Assembly (NCBI GenBank): GCA_035405645.1
Contig: DAONJL010000053.1
Location: 1 to 17,108, forward strand
Length of the DNA: 17,108 bases
Origin: DAONJL01 sp035405645 [NCBI: bacterium]
Lineage (GTDB): Bacteria > JAGOBX01 > DAONJL01
Direction: 5' to 3'
The notes below the pieces were generated by a model. The model was not told the origin of the DNA. It did not search any database and saw only the letters and a program-made list of their open reading frames with translations. How positions within the stretch are numbered: the first letter of the stretch is position 1; every line of letters starts with the position of its first letter. The position numbers and the translations under genes were made by a program. Of the stretch, positions 8,772 to 16,177 are shown in pieces.

Positions 8772-9083
8772 TTAGTTACTCCCTTCTTTTTCTTCTTTCA
8801 AAATTTTATAATTATTTTCAACTAAAAAATTTAATAATTTCTGATTTAATTTTTCTTTTAAAAAAATATCCTTTTTTCGTTCTATTAATTCATCAATTAT
8901 AAATAATAATTGCTCTTTTTCTGGTAATGATGAATTAACAACAATAATATGTCTATCTTTATAACGACAATATCCACCTATTCTTTTTATATCTTTTGTT
9001 AGTTTAATCTTATAATTGTTTTCTCCTGCTATTTTTCGTAATTCATATAATATTGTATTATAGTGTTCAAAATTTTTCTTCAT
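8772..9083 (-). CDS. Conserved-looking 103-aa hypothetical protein
   Basis: The function is not recognised. It is a small, soluble, charged protein with no signal peptide, so it is presumably cytoplasmic. The N-terminus is helical. A central GGYCRYKDRHIIVVNSSL segment (37-54) looks like a two-strand turn, and the rest is helix (EKEQLLFIIDELIERKKD onward). The pattern of a GG-x-C-R-x-K strand followed by a V-N and E-Q-x-x helix resembles small uncharacterised proteins found in many bacteria, but I cannot name the family. There is no HExxH motif despite some IrrE-like flavour. The start is ATG, 4 bp after the barrel gene stop and without a Shine-Dalgarno site. It lies directly before lysA. It is real by codon use, position in the operon and absence of gaps. 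Confidence 0.75.
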   Translation of the reverse strand: MKKNFEHYNTILYELRKIAGENNYKIKLTKDIKRIGGYCRYKDRHIIVVNSSLPEKEQLLFIIDELIERKKDIFLKEKLNQKLLNFLVENNYKILKEEKEGSN

Positions 9084-9087
9084 ATTT

Positions 9088-9786
9088 TTAAAACTGATAT
9101 TCTACTCTCATTAAATAACTCTTTTTTGATGAATCTATTCTTAAATTATTTTCTACATCATAATTCATTGTATCAACTTTATATCTTGTTTCAAATTGTA
9201 ATTTTTCTGTTAACTGATGTGTCCACTCAATATAATATGAAATATTCTTTGAATCTTTATCACTCGCATATTTATAATTTGTTGTTTTATATCGTATATT
9301 TATTTTATATTCATTATTTTCATTTGTAAAAAAATTATCTGATTTTGGCTTTAATGCTAATGTTAATGAATTTGCTAACCATTTACTCTCTTTTGTTGAT
9401 TGTATTTCTTCATAATCTCTTTTTCTATATATTGATTGAAATGAACAGCTTAAATAATCTTTAATTGGAAATTTATATAATATACTTAAACTATTTGTTC
9501 TATTATCATCATTGGAATTATTATCAAATGATTGTTCATAATTTTTTGTTATTATTTTATATATGATTGAATAATTCTTATTTTTACTTATTTGCTGATT
9601 AATACCAATCTTATATATGCTGTAATCATAAAAAAGATAATCTTTATAATCTATATCAGAATAATCAGAATCTTCTGGTAAATAACGCTCGCCTGTTTCA
9701 TATTCAAAATAAACTCTTGGATTTTTAGCCATTAGAATTAAATTAAATAAAAAAATAAAACAAATAGAAAAAATTATTATTTTCAT
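9088..9786 (-). CDS. Putative outer-membrane beta-barrel protein
   Basis: The 232-aa protein begins with a signal peptide, probably cut after LILMA at residue 20. The mature part is rich in Tyr, Asn, Ser, Asp and Lys. It contains many amphipathic segments of about 10 residues with alternating polar and aromatic positions, such as YSIIYKIITKNY, LSILYKF, YKINIRYKTTNYKY and LQFETRYKVDTMNY. It ends in MRVEYQF, an aromatic C-terminal residue as in the beta-signal recognised by BamA. A small barrel of about 8-10 strands is the best guess; the function is unknown. It is direct evidence, with the secretin, that the host has an outer membrane. ATG 9786 has AGGTG at 9793-9797. The gap to the preceding gene is 26 bp, the longest inside the operon. 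Confidence 0.75.
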   Translation of the reverse strand: MKIIIFSICFIFLFNLILMAKNPRVYFEYETGERYLPEDSDYSDIDYKDYLFYDYSIYKIGINQQISKNKNYSIIYKIITKNYEQSFDNNSNDDNRTNSLSILYKFPIKDYLSCSFQSIYRKRDYEEIQSTKESKWLANSLTLALKPKSDNFFTNENNEYKINIRYKTTNYKYASDKDSKNISYYIEWTHQLTEKLQFETRYKVDTMNYDVENNLRIDSSKKSYLMRVEYQF

Positions 9787-9812
9787 AAATCACACCTGAC
9801 TTTTATTATTAA

Positions 9813-10808
9813 TTATTCAATATCACTTTCTAAAATATTTAACATACATTTTGCTTTTAACAATAATGTGGCTGCATTATCTAATGTAATATTTAGATAT
9901 AAAAATTCCAATTCTTCTTTTCCAAGATATGGTTTATTTAATATATCCACTCTTTCCAAATATTCTATTGATTTATGTAATAATTCTTTTATTTGATTTA
10001 TATTATCTTTGATATCTTTTCGATGAAATAAAATTTCTGCTTTTTTAAAATACACTTCTCCTATTCTATATCTTATATTTCTAAATTCTATTGGATTAAC
10101 TAATTCATTATTTTCTAATTCTTTATTAATACTTTCACTTTTTAAAAAATTTTCAAGTGCCTCATCAAATTTATTTTGATATAAATAAAATAATCCCATT
10201 GATTGATACATTGTTGTTTTTAATGCTATTATTGCTATATATAAACTTTTATCTTCTTCTTTATTCAAATCCAAATTACTAAATTTATCATCAATAAAAT
10301 TTAATGTTTGCTTTAATATTTTCATCATTTCTTTACTATCTTTATTAACAAGAGAACTCGTAAATGCAATTGAATTCAAATATGAAATTGTTTTTATAAA
10401 ATCAATTTCATCTTTTATATTTATATTCTCTATTAGTTCAGATATATTATTTAATTTTTTTGAATTCAAATATCGCATTATTGCGACCTTATATAAATTT
10501 AATGAATTCAAATAATCTGCTGAATATAAATGATATCTTGACAATTCGATTAAATTTTCTTCTTCTTTATTTTCAAGATTTATTTTTAGTTTCTTTGATA
10601 ATCTATTTAATGCTTTTATTATTTGATTTTGCTTTTTTCTTTTTTCAACTAATGTGCCATATAATAAATCATTAAATAATTTGAATATACGCTTTGCTCG
10701 ACTTTCTGATAAATAATTAAAATTATGCTTAAATATTTCATAAGTTATTTTTCCTGTATTTCCAGGAAAATAAAAAGTATGAACTAAATTTTTATTTCTT
10801 AATTGCAT
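9813..10808 (-). CDS. Cytoplasmic helical TPR-like protein of unknown function
   Basis: A 331-aa protein with no signal peptide or membrane segment, almost entirely helical by composition. One clear TPR unit lies at about 200-230 (YQSMGLFYLYQNKFDEALENF), and a second degenerate one at about 250-285 (GEVYFKKAEILFHR, IEYLERV). Weaker helical pairs precede them. The N-terminal 75 residues (SRAKRIFKLFNDLLYG, then a Lys-rich helix) match nothing I recognise. YLNS occurs three times (99-102, 113-116, 143-146), encoded by near-identical DNA containing GAATTCAAAT, possibly relics of a repeat unit. It is likely a scaffold protein for protein-protein contacts. The start is supported by AGGTGA at 10818-10823, overlapping the trpS stop; the gap is 13 bp. 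Confidence 0.75.
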   Translation of the reverse strand: MQLRNKNLVHTFYFPGNTGKITYEIFKHNFNYLSESRAKRIFKLFNDLLYGTLVEKRKKQNQIIKALNRLSKKLKINLENKEEENLIELSRYHLYSADYLNSLNLYKVAIMRYLNSKKLNNISELIENINIKDEIDFIKTISYLNSIAFTSSLVNKDSKEMMKILKQTLNFIDDKFSNLDLNKEEDKSLYIAIIALKTTMYQSMGLFYLYQNKFDEALENFLKSESINKELENNELVNPIEFRNIRYRIGEVYFKKAEILFHRKDIKDNINQIKELLHKSIEYLERVDILNKPYLGKEELEFLYLNITLDNAATLLLKAKCMLNILESDIE

Positions 10809-10821
10809 CTAACTTTTTCAC

Positions 10822-11805
10822 CTAATTTAATTTTATTAATTCTCTTACTTTAATCATTGTTTGTTCTGCTACTTTTCTTGCTTTTTTATTACCTTCTTCT
10901 ATTATTTCATCTAATTGTTTTTCTTTTTCCAATAATTCTTTTCTCTTTTCGCGTATTGGTGTTAATATATCATTTAATTTTTTTAATAATATTTTTTTGC
11001 ATTCAACACAACCAATACTTCCAGCCATACAATTTTTACATATTTCATTTACTTCCTCTTTATTAAATACTTTTTGATAAGAATAAACACTACAAACTTC
11101 TGGATGACCTTTATCTGTTTTATGTATTCTGGCTGGGTCGGTTATCATTGAATTTACTTTTTCTTTTATTACTTTTTCTTCATCAGATAAATAAATACAA
11201 TTATTATAACTCTTACTCATCTTTCTTCCATCAAGTCCAGGTAATTTCGGCGTTTCTGTTAATAATGCCTGTGGCTCTTTAAATATCTCGCCAAATAAAT
11301 AATGAAAACGACGAACTATTTCACGACATAATTCTATATGCGGTAATTGATCTATTCCTACTGGCACTAATTCAGCAAGATATATAATTATATCTGCTGC
11401 TTGTAATACTGGATAACCTAAAAAACCATAAGTTGAAATTTCTTTATCTTTTAATTCAGTTATCATCTCTTTATAACTTGGATTGCGCTCACACCAACTT
11501 AATGGTGTTATCATTGATAATATTAAATGTAATTCAGAATGCTGTTTTACTGCTGATTGAACAAATAAAGTGCTTTTTTCTGGCATAAGTCCAACTGCAA
11601 GCCATTCTGCTATTATTTCCTTTCCTAATTTCTTTAAATCTAATTTATCTTCATAAGATGTTGAAATAGCATGCCAATCTGCTACCATATAAAATGTTTC
11701 ATATTCAACTTGTAATTTTACCCAATTTTCTAATGCGCCAACTAAATGACCTAAATGTAAATTTCCTGTTGGTCGCATTCCACTTAATACTCTTTTTTTA
11801 TTCAC
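10822..11805 (-). CDS. trpS: Tryptophanyl-tRNA synthetase, [4Fe-4S]-type cysteine motif
   Basis: A class I aminoacyl-tRNA synthetase that charges tRNA-Trp in the cytoplasm. In the 327-aa product the HIGH motif is GNLHLGHL (14-21) and the KMSKS loop is DGRKMSKS (192-199). FLGYPVLQAADII and PVGIDQLPH are typical TrpRS active-site segments. The C-terminal part carries C238-x20-C259-x6-C266-x2-C269, with a further C256. This closely follows the C-x22-C-x6-C-x2-C motif that binds a [4Fe-4S] cluster in Thermotoga maritima TrpRS. The start was moved. The first GTG in frame (11814) lies inside the ribosome binding site, while GTG 11805 (VNKKRVLSG) has AAAGGTGG at 11811-11818, 5 nt upstream. It lies 12 bp after the secretin stop. 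The enzyme identity is certain; cluster binding is inferred. Confidence 0.97.
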   Translation of the reverse strand: MNKKRVLSGMRPTGNLHLGHLVGALENWVKLQVEYETFYMVADWHAISTSYEDKLDLKKLGKEIIAEWLAVGLMPEKSTLFVQSAVKQHSELHLILSMITPLSWCERNPSYKEMITELKDKEISTYGFLGYPVLQAADIIIYLAELVPVGIDQLPHIELCREIVRRFHYLFGEIFKEPQALLTETPKLPGLDGRKMSKSYNNCIYLSDEEKVIKEKVNSMITDPARIHKTDKGHPEVCSVYSYQKVFNKEEVNEICKNCMAGSIGCVECKKILLKKLNDILTPIREKRKELLEKEKQLDEIIEEGNKKARKVAEQTMIKVRELIKLN

Positions 11806-11810
11806 TTCTA

Positions 11811-11818
11811 CCACCTTT
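11811..11818 (-). promoter_or_regulatory. Shine-Dalgarno site deciding the trpS GTG start
   Basis: Minus-strand AAAGGTGG lies 5 nt before GTG 11805. It touches the TAA stop of the upstream secretin gene (11818-11820). The alternative GTG at 11814 would be part of this site, which argues against it as the start. Confidence 0.7.
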
Positions 11819-14082
11819 TACTTTAGTATTGTTTTTTTGGAAGACTCAAATTTGTCTTTATTTTCTTCACTTATTCTTTCTAATTCATTTATTTCTTTTA
11901 TTACTTTTGGATTTATAAATACCAATAGATTTGTTTTATTTGTTCCTGTTGTTTTTCTTTTAAACAAAAAACCAATAAGTGGTAAATCACCTAATATTGG
12001 CACTTTTTGAATTGTCTCTGTTTTATCTTCTTTTATTAAACCACCAATAACAACTGTGTAATTGTCCTGAACCAATACTTCTGTTGTTATTTCTCTTGTA
12101 TTTACTACTGGTGCATCAAATACTGTATTTTCTGTTAAATTTTTTATTTCTTGTTTTATTTCAAGTGTTATATTCCCTGATTCATTTATATGTGGTATTA
12201 TTCGTAAATTTATTCCAACATTTTTATATTCAAATGAACGGATTGTATTATTATTATCTGTTATTCTGCTATGTGTTAAAAATGGAACTTCATTACCTAC
12301 ATTTATTGTTGCTTCTTTATTGTCAAGTGTTAAAATTTGTGGTGTTGATAATATATTAAATTTCGCATCTTTCTTTTGTAAATTTATTATTGCACTTATA
12401 TCTGTTGCATCACCGCGAAATATTCCTACACTCATTCCTGATAATGCCATTGCTGCTGCCTTTGCTCCCTGATTTAATAATATTTCTTTATTTACCACTC
12501 CTTCATTTGATGTTGCAAAACCATAATAATCTTCTTTTATTCTTCCTGAACCAATCCATTCAACACCTATACTTTTTGTTGCATCTAATGATACTTCTGC
12601 TATTATTGCATTTATTAATACCTGTTTTCTTTCTATATCAAGCTCTTTTATTATTTCACTTATCTTATTAAAATATTTTTCTTCGCCTGTTATTATTAGG
12701 GAATTTGTTTCTATTACTGGAACTATTTTTAAATTTATTTCTTCTTTTTTATTTGGGTCTAATTGTTTGAAATCAAGTTTATTTAATGTTTCTGCTATAC
12801 TTTTTGCCTGCGAATTTTTTAATTTATAAATTTGAATATCACTAATAAATTTTTCACTTTTTACATCTACTTCTTTTACTATATTTTTTATTTTATCCAT
12901 TATTATATATGATGGTGTTGATACTATTATTGCTTTTCTATTTGGTATTGCTGTAATACTTGTTGACTGTGCTTCATTCTTTAATGTTACACTCATTGAA
13001 TTTAATAATTCTTTTAATACCTTTACCATATCTTCTTTTGTTATATTTTCTAATTCAAATACTTTTATTAATTCATTTGGTTTTACTGCTTCGGTATCTG
13101 CTGTTTTTAAATAGTTATCTATTATTTCTATTATCTTATATGAATTTGTCGAAACTATAATTGCATTTCTTCGTTCATCTTCAAATATTTTTGTTTTGGT
13201 TATTATATCTTTTTCGTCACCTGCAAGCGAACCTGATGATAATAATTCTTTTAATTGCTTTATGATATCAGCAGAACTTGAATAATTCAATTGAAATACT
13301 TTAAATATATTTTCTAATTTATACTCTTCATCTAATTGTTTTATGATTTGTTCAATTGTATTTATGTCATCTTCTGTTGAAATTAAAATAAGACTATTTG
13401 TTGCTTCATACGGTATCAAACTATATTTATAATCTTTTTGTCCTATACTTTTCATTCCGTTTAATATTGCTATAATTCGTTGATAAAGATTTATTACTGT
13501 TGAATTGTTTAATTTTATTATTTTATAAACTATCTCTTTATCCTTGTTATCAAATAATTCTATTACTTCTTTTACTTTCTGGATATTTGGTATTAAGTCT
13601 GTTATTATTATATAGTTTTCATAATTTCGTATTATTCCATACTTTGATGTTAATACCTGTAAAATACCTAATATTTGTGGTATCTTATTTATGTTCAAAT
13701 ATTTTAATTCAATTATACTCGTTATATATCCTTCATTTACTTTTTTTAATTCTTCTATGTTATAATATGTAGTACTTCTTGCAACATCTGATACCGGAAC
13801 TATCAAATAATAACCTTCTTCTTTTTTTAATGTATAATTATTCTGATTTAATATTGTTTCTATTATCTGAAAAATATTTTCTGTTTTTATCTTTTCATAA
13901 GAAATTATATTTACTCTGCCTGATAAATTTTGTGGTAAAATAAAATTTACTTTTAGCATCTTTCCTATTGATGTGATGAAATCTTTTAATTCAACATCAT
14001 TTTGTTGTAATAATATTTCCTGTCCAAAAACTGATATTGTTATAATTAAAAAAATTATAAATAAAAAAAATTTTTTTTTCAT
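11818..14082 (-). CDS. gspD: Type II secretion / type IV pilus-like secretin with five N1-type repeats
   Basis: An outer-membrane gate of the secretin family, closest by pattern to GspD. The 754-aa protein has a signal peptide cut near VFG (residue 20) and an N0 domain (about 23-97). Five secretin_N-type domains follow, at about 119-178, 184-251, 257-329, 336-406 and 412-482, each ending in a V/I-I-x-x-L-D-like helix. The secretin core runs from about 486 to 730 and starts with RKQVLINAIIAEVS. It includes ILSTPQILTLDNKEA (577-591), the VGNEVPF gate region, NVGINLRIIPHI, and VVIGGLI with VPILGDLPLIGFLFK (694-708). Well-studied GspD proteins have three such N domains, so this periplasmic channel would be longer. 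There is no clear S-domain after the core. No gspC, E, F or pseudopilin gene is nearby. ATG 14082 has only a weak GGAAAGAAG upstream. The symbol marks the family, not a proven T2SS. Confidence 0.92.
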   Translation of the reverse strand: MKKKFFLFIIFLIITISVFGQEILLQQNDVELKDFITSIGKMLKVNFILPQNLSGRVNIISYEKIKTENIFQIIETILNQNNYTLKKEEGYYLIVPVSDVARSTTYYNIEELKKVNEGYITSIIELKYLNINKIPQILGILQVLTSKYGIIRNYENYIIITDLIPNIQKVKEVIELFDNKDKEIVYKIIKLNNSTVINLYQRIIAILNGMKSIGQKDYKYSLIPYEATNSLILISTEDDINTIEQIIKQLDEEYKLENIFKVFQLNYSSSADIIKQLKELLSSGSLAGDEKDIITKTKIFEDERRNAIIVSTNSYKIIEIIDNYLKTADTEAVKPNELIKVFELENITKEDMVKVLKELLNSMSVTLKNEAQSTSITAIPNRKAIIVSTPSYIIMDKIKNIVKEVDVKSEKFISDIQIYKLKNSQAKSIAETLNKLDFKQLDPNKKEEINLKIVPVIETNSLIITGEEKYFNKISEIIKELDIERKQVLINAIIAEVSLDATKSIGVEWIGSGRIKEDYYGFATSNEGVVNKEILLNQGAKAAAMALSGMSVGIFRGDATDISAIINLQKKDAKFNILSTPQILTLDNKEATINVGNEVPFLTHSRITDNNNTIRSFEYKNVGINLRIIPHINESGNITLEIKQEIKNLTENTVFDAPVVNTREITTEVLVQDNYTVVIGGLIKEDKTETIQKVPILGDLPLIGFLFKRKTTGTNKTNLLVFINPKVIKEINELERISEENKDKFESSKKTILK

Positions 14083-14085
14083 TTT

Positions 14086-14562
14086 TTACTTCTTTCCAAT
14101 TTTATTTATATTTATTGCAAATAATACATATTCTTTTGCATACTTTATTTCATTATCATTTGCACAAAACAAAAAAATAAATTTATCACTTAATAATGCA
14201 TCTTTTATTTCTTTTTCAAAATAAAAATCATCTACCTTTTTTCTTAAATATTCTTTAAAATTTTCTGCGCCAAATTCACTTCGTTTTATTATTAGTACTA
14301 TATCAAAACCTATTATTTTACCTAATGTTGATATTATTCTTGCTAATTGATTTTCTCTATCATTTAAAAAACTATTATTTAAATAATACCAGAATTGTTC
14401 GCTATCTTCTGGTATATTTTTACTTTTAATTATATTAAAACTTTCTGTGGAATCAACAAAAGCACCATCATAAATAAAACCAATTTTTAAATTTAATATA
14501 TTTATGAGAAAAAAAAGAATGAAATAAAAAAGTAAAAAAATAAATAATATTTTTTTAAACAT
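14086..14562 (-). CDS. Small membrane-anchored protein of unknown function upstream of the secretin
   Basis: Not recognised. The 158-aa protein has one N-terminal hydrophobic segment (about 4-24), then about 130 residues that probably face the periplasm. The soluble part starts with KIGFIYDGAFVDSTE and later has IGFDIVLIIKRSEFG. These two pieces vaguely recall the ends of Skp/OmpH-like proteins, but the long coiled-coil middle is missing, so I do not assign that family. The topology (single N-terminal helix, periplasmic domain, encoded just before a secretin) is like GspC or PilP, but I see no HR or PDZ pattern. Its ATG abuts the comB TAG with no base between, and the gspD start follows its own stop by 3 bp. 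Such spacing suggests coupled translation with the secretin. Confidence 0.75.
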   Translation of the reverse strand: MFKKILFIFLLFYFILFFLINILNLKIGFIYDGAFVDSTESFNIIKSKNIPEDSEQFWYYLNNSFLNDRENQLARIISTLGKIIGFDIVLIIKRSEFGAENFKEYLRKKVDDFYFEKEIKDALLSDKFIFLFCANDNEIKYAKEYVLFAININKIGKK

Positions 14563-15306
14563 CTATAATTTATATTTTGAAATAATTAAGCCATTCTTAT
14601 AAAATGGAATTATATTATATATTCCTACATCCGAACAAAATTTTAAATCTTCTTCAAATCCTTTTTCATACAATTCTCTTCCATGACTGCTTTCCATAAA
14701 TAATCTTCTGTAATCATTTTTAAAATTAATTATTAATAATTTTGCTGCTCGTTCAAAATCTGTATATTCATAATTCTCTAAATTATTTATCATTAAACCA
14801 GCACAGGCAAAATCTTCAAGAGAAAAATTATTATTATCACCAGAACAAATAATTAAAATATCTTTTTCTAATTCTTTTATTTTTTCTGTTAAATAAATTA
14901 CATTTAAAAAAGAACAAATTAAAATCATTTTATTTTTAAAATATTCTGCACTCTTTTTTAATACAACTGAACCATTCGTGGTTTTTAATATAATTATTTT
15001 ATTCTGAACATTTTCTCTCGTATAATCAAGTGGTGAATTTCCTATATCAAAATTCTCAATTTTTTTACTATTTTCTTCGCCACATAACAATACATTTTCT
15101 TCTTTGATTTCATTCTTTATTTTCTCTGCTTCTTTTATTGTTTCTGCTGGTATTACTGATAATGCACCATTATATAATGCTGTTACTATTGTTGATGTTG
15201 CTCTTAATACATCTATTACAATTATTATAAAATTCCTATTTAATTCTTTTAAAATATTTTTATTTTGTTCAAGAAATGAAAAATATGGGATTATCTTAAC
15301 TCTCAT
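14563..15306 (-). CDS. comB: ComB-like 2-phosphosulfolactate phosphatase family protein
   Basis: It belongs to the Mg-dependent acid phosphatase family (2-ph_phosp) whose methanogen member makes sulfolactate from phosphosulfolactate in coenzyme M synthesis. The 247-aa length is normal. Family segments are VIDVLRATSTIVTAL (30-44), LLCGEEN with FDIGNSPLDYT (73-95), IILKTTNGS (104-112), ICSGDNNNFSLEDFACAG (152-169) and SSHGREL with a final FEEDLKFC. Members are common in bacteria that do not make coenzyme M, where the substrate is unknown. No other CoM gene is present here, so family membership is what I claim, not the reaction. The ATG overlaps the TGA of the upstream receiver/ATPase gene by 4 bp, and no Shine-Dalgarno site is visible. 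Confidence 0.93.
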   Translation of the reverse strand: MRVKIIPYFSFLEQNKNILKELNRNFIIIVIDVLRATSTIVTALYNGALSVIPAETIKEAEKIKNEIKEENVLLCGEENSKKIENFDIGNSPLDYTRENVQNKIIILKTTNGSVVLKKSAEYFKNKMILICSFLNVIYLTEKIKELEKDILIICSGDNNNFSLEDFACAGLMINNLENYEYTDFERAAKLLIINFKNDYRRLFMESSHGRELYEKGFEEDLKFCSDVGIYNIIPFYKNGLIISKYKL

Positions 15307-16136
15307 TTCAATCTTTTACTTAAAATTATTATATTTCCTTTTTCATTAAAAATTATTTCATCCATTACTTTTTTCGCTAATAAGAGACCATAGCCGCCTG
15401 GTCTTTTTCCTTCTTTTTTACGCTCTACTGCTATTCTTCTTAAATCATTTTTATCTGGTTTTTCTATATCATATTTTCTATAATCAAAACCAGCGCCTTC
15501 ATCTTCTATCTTTATATTTAATGTGTCTTCTGTTATTATACAACTTATTTTTATTTCTTTTTCTATATTATATTTATGTGCATGCTCTATTGCATTATTT
15601 TGCAATTCAGTTAAAACAAAACTTATTTTATTTGCAAGTAATCTATCAACATTACAATGCTCAAGTAATGATTTTATTAACATTGAAACTTCTCTTGCAA
15701 ATTCTTCTTTACTATTTATGTTAAATTCAAACCAGTTATTTACTATTTTATTCATCTTTATTCCTGCTTGATATTGTATTGTCTCTTTTATTACACTTAT
15801 AAATTCCTTTATTTTAACTGGTTTTTCAATTAATCTTATTGCTCCTGCTAATAATGCCTGATATTTATATTCTACATCTTTTCTTTCTGTGAATAATATT
15901 ATTAAATATTTTTCATCTTCCTTTAATATTGTTTTACATAATTCTAAACCAGATATATCAGGTAAAGAATCATTTATTATTATTACATCTGGTTTATGCT
16001 CTTTTATTAACTCTTTATATTTATTTCCTATTGCTGAATATTTTATATTAAATGATTCTTGCTCTGTAAAATTTTTTAATATTTCAAAAAATTCTGTATC
16101 ATAATCAAAAATTAATATATTAAAAACTTTTTCCAT
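15303..16136 (-). CDS. Degenerate receiver domain fused to RsbW-type HATPase
   Basis: The 277-aa cytoplasmic regulator has two domains. Residues 1-123 form a CheY-like receiver with D11, Y12, D13 (FDYD) at the acidic pocket, T83 in LFTERKD and K105 in IEKPV. At the phospho-acceptor site the sequence is IIINDSLPDISG: aligned on PDISG, the Asp position is N55, with D56 one place later. Residues about 135-277 are a GHKL ATPase of the anti-sigma/serine-kinase type. The N box is LTELQNNAIEHAH (E177, N181), the G1 box DEGAGFDY (212-219) and the G2 box RPGGYGLLLAKKV (246-258). It probably binds ATP and acts on a partner such as an anti-anti-sigma protein, none of which is in the window. It is the first gene after the only good promoter candidate. 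ATG 16136 lacks a Shine-Dalgarno site. Confidence 0.92.
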   Translation of the reverse strand: MEKVFNILIFDYDTEFFEILKNFTEQESFNIKYSAIGNKYKELIKEHKPDVIIINDSLPDISGLELCKTILKEDEKYLIILFTERKDVEYKYQALLAGAIRLIEKPVKIKEFISVIKETIQYQAGIKMNKIVNNWFEFNINSKEEFAREVSMLIKSLLEHCNVDRLLANKISFVLTELQNNAIEHAHKYNIEKEIKISCIITEDTLNIKIEDEGAGFDYRKYDIEKPDKNDLRRIAVERKKEGKRPGGYGLLLAKKVMDEIIFNEKGNIIILSKRLK

Positions 16137-16177
16137 AATTAATTTATATTTTTTAATTTAGTATTTTTAAATTAAAT

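Noticed and set aside
10371-10514. Three GAATTCAAATA copies as a regulatory repeat
   Set aside because: They all encode the Tyr-Leu-Asn-Ser of the 331-aa protein in the same frame, so protein repetition explains them.
14065-14082. Runs of nine T and eight A at the gspD start as a programmed slippage site
   Set aside because: The run encodes the MKKKFF start of a normal signal peptide, the frame is intact downstream, and similar runs are common in this composition.
14086-14562. Skp/OmpH or GspC identity for the 158-aa protein
   Set aside because: Only two short segments recall Skp, the coiled-coil arm is missing, and no HR or PDZ pattern is visible.
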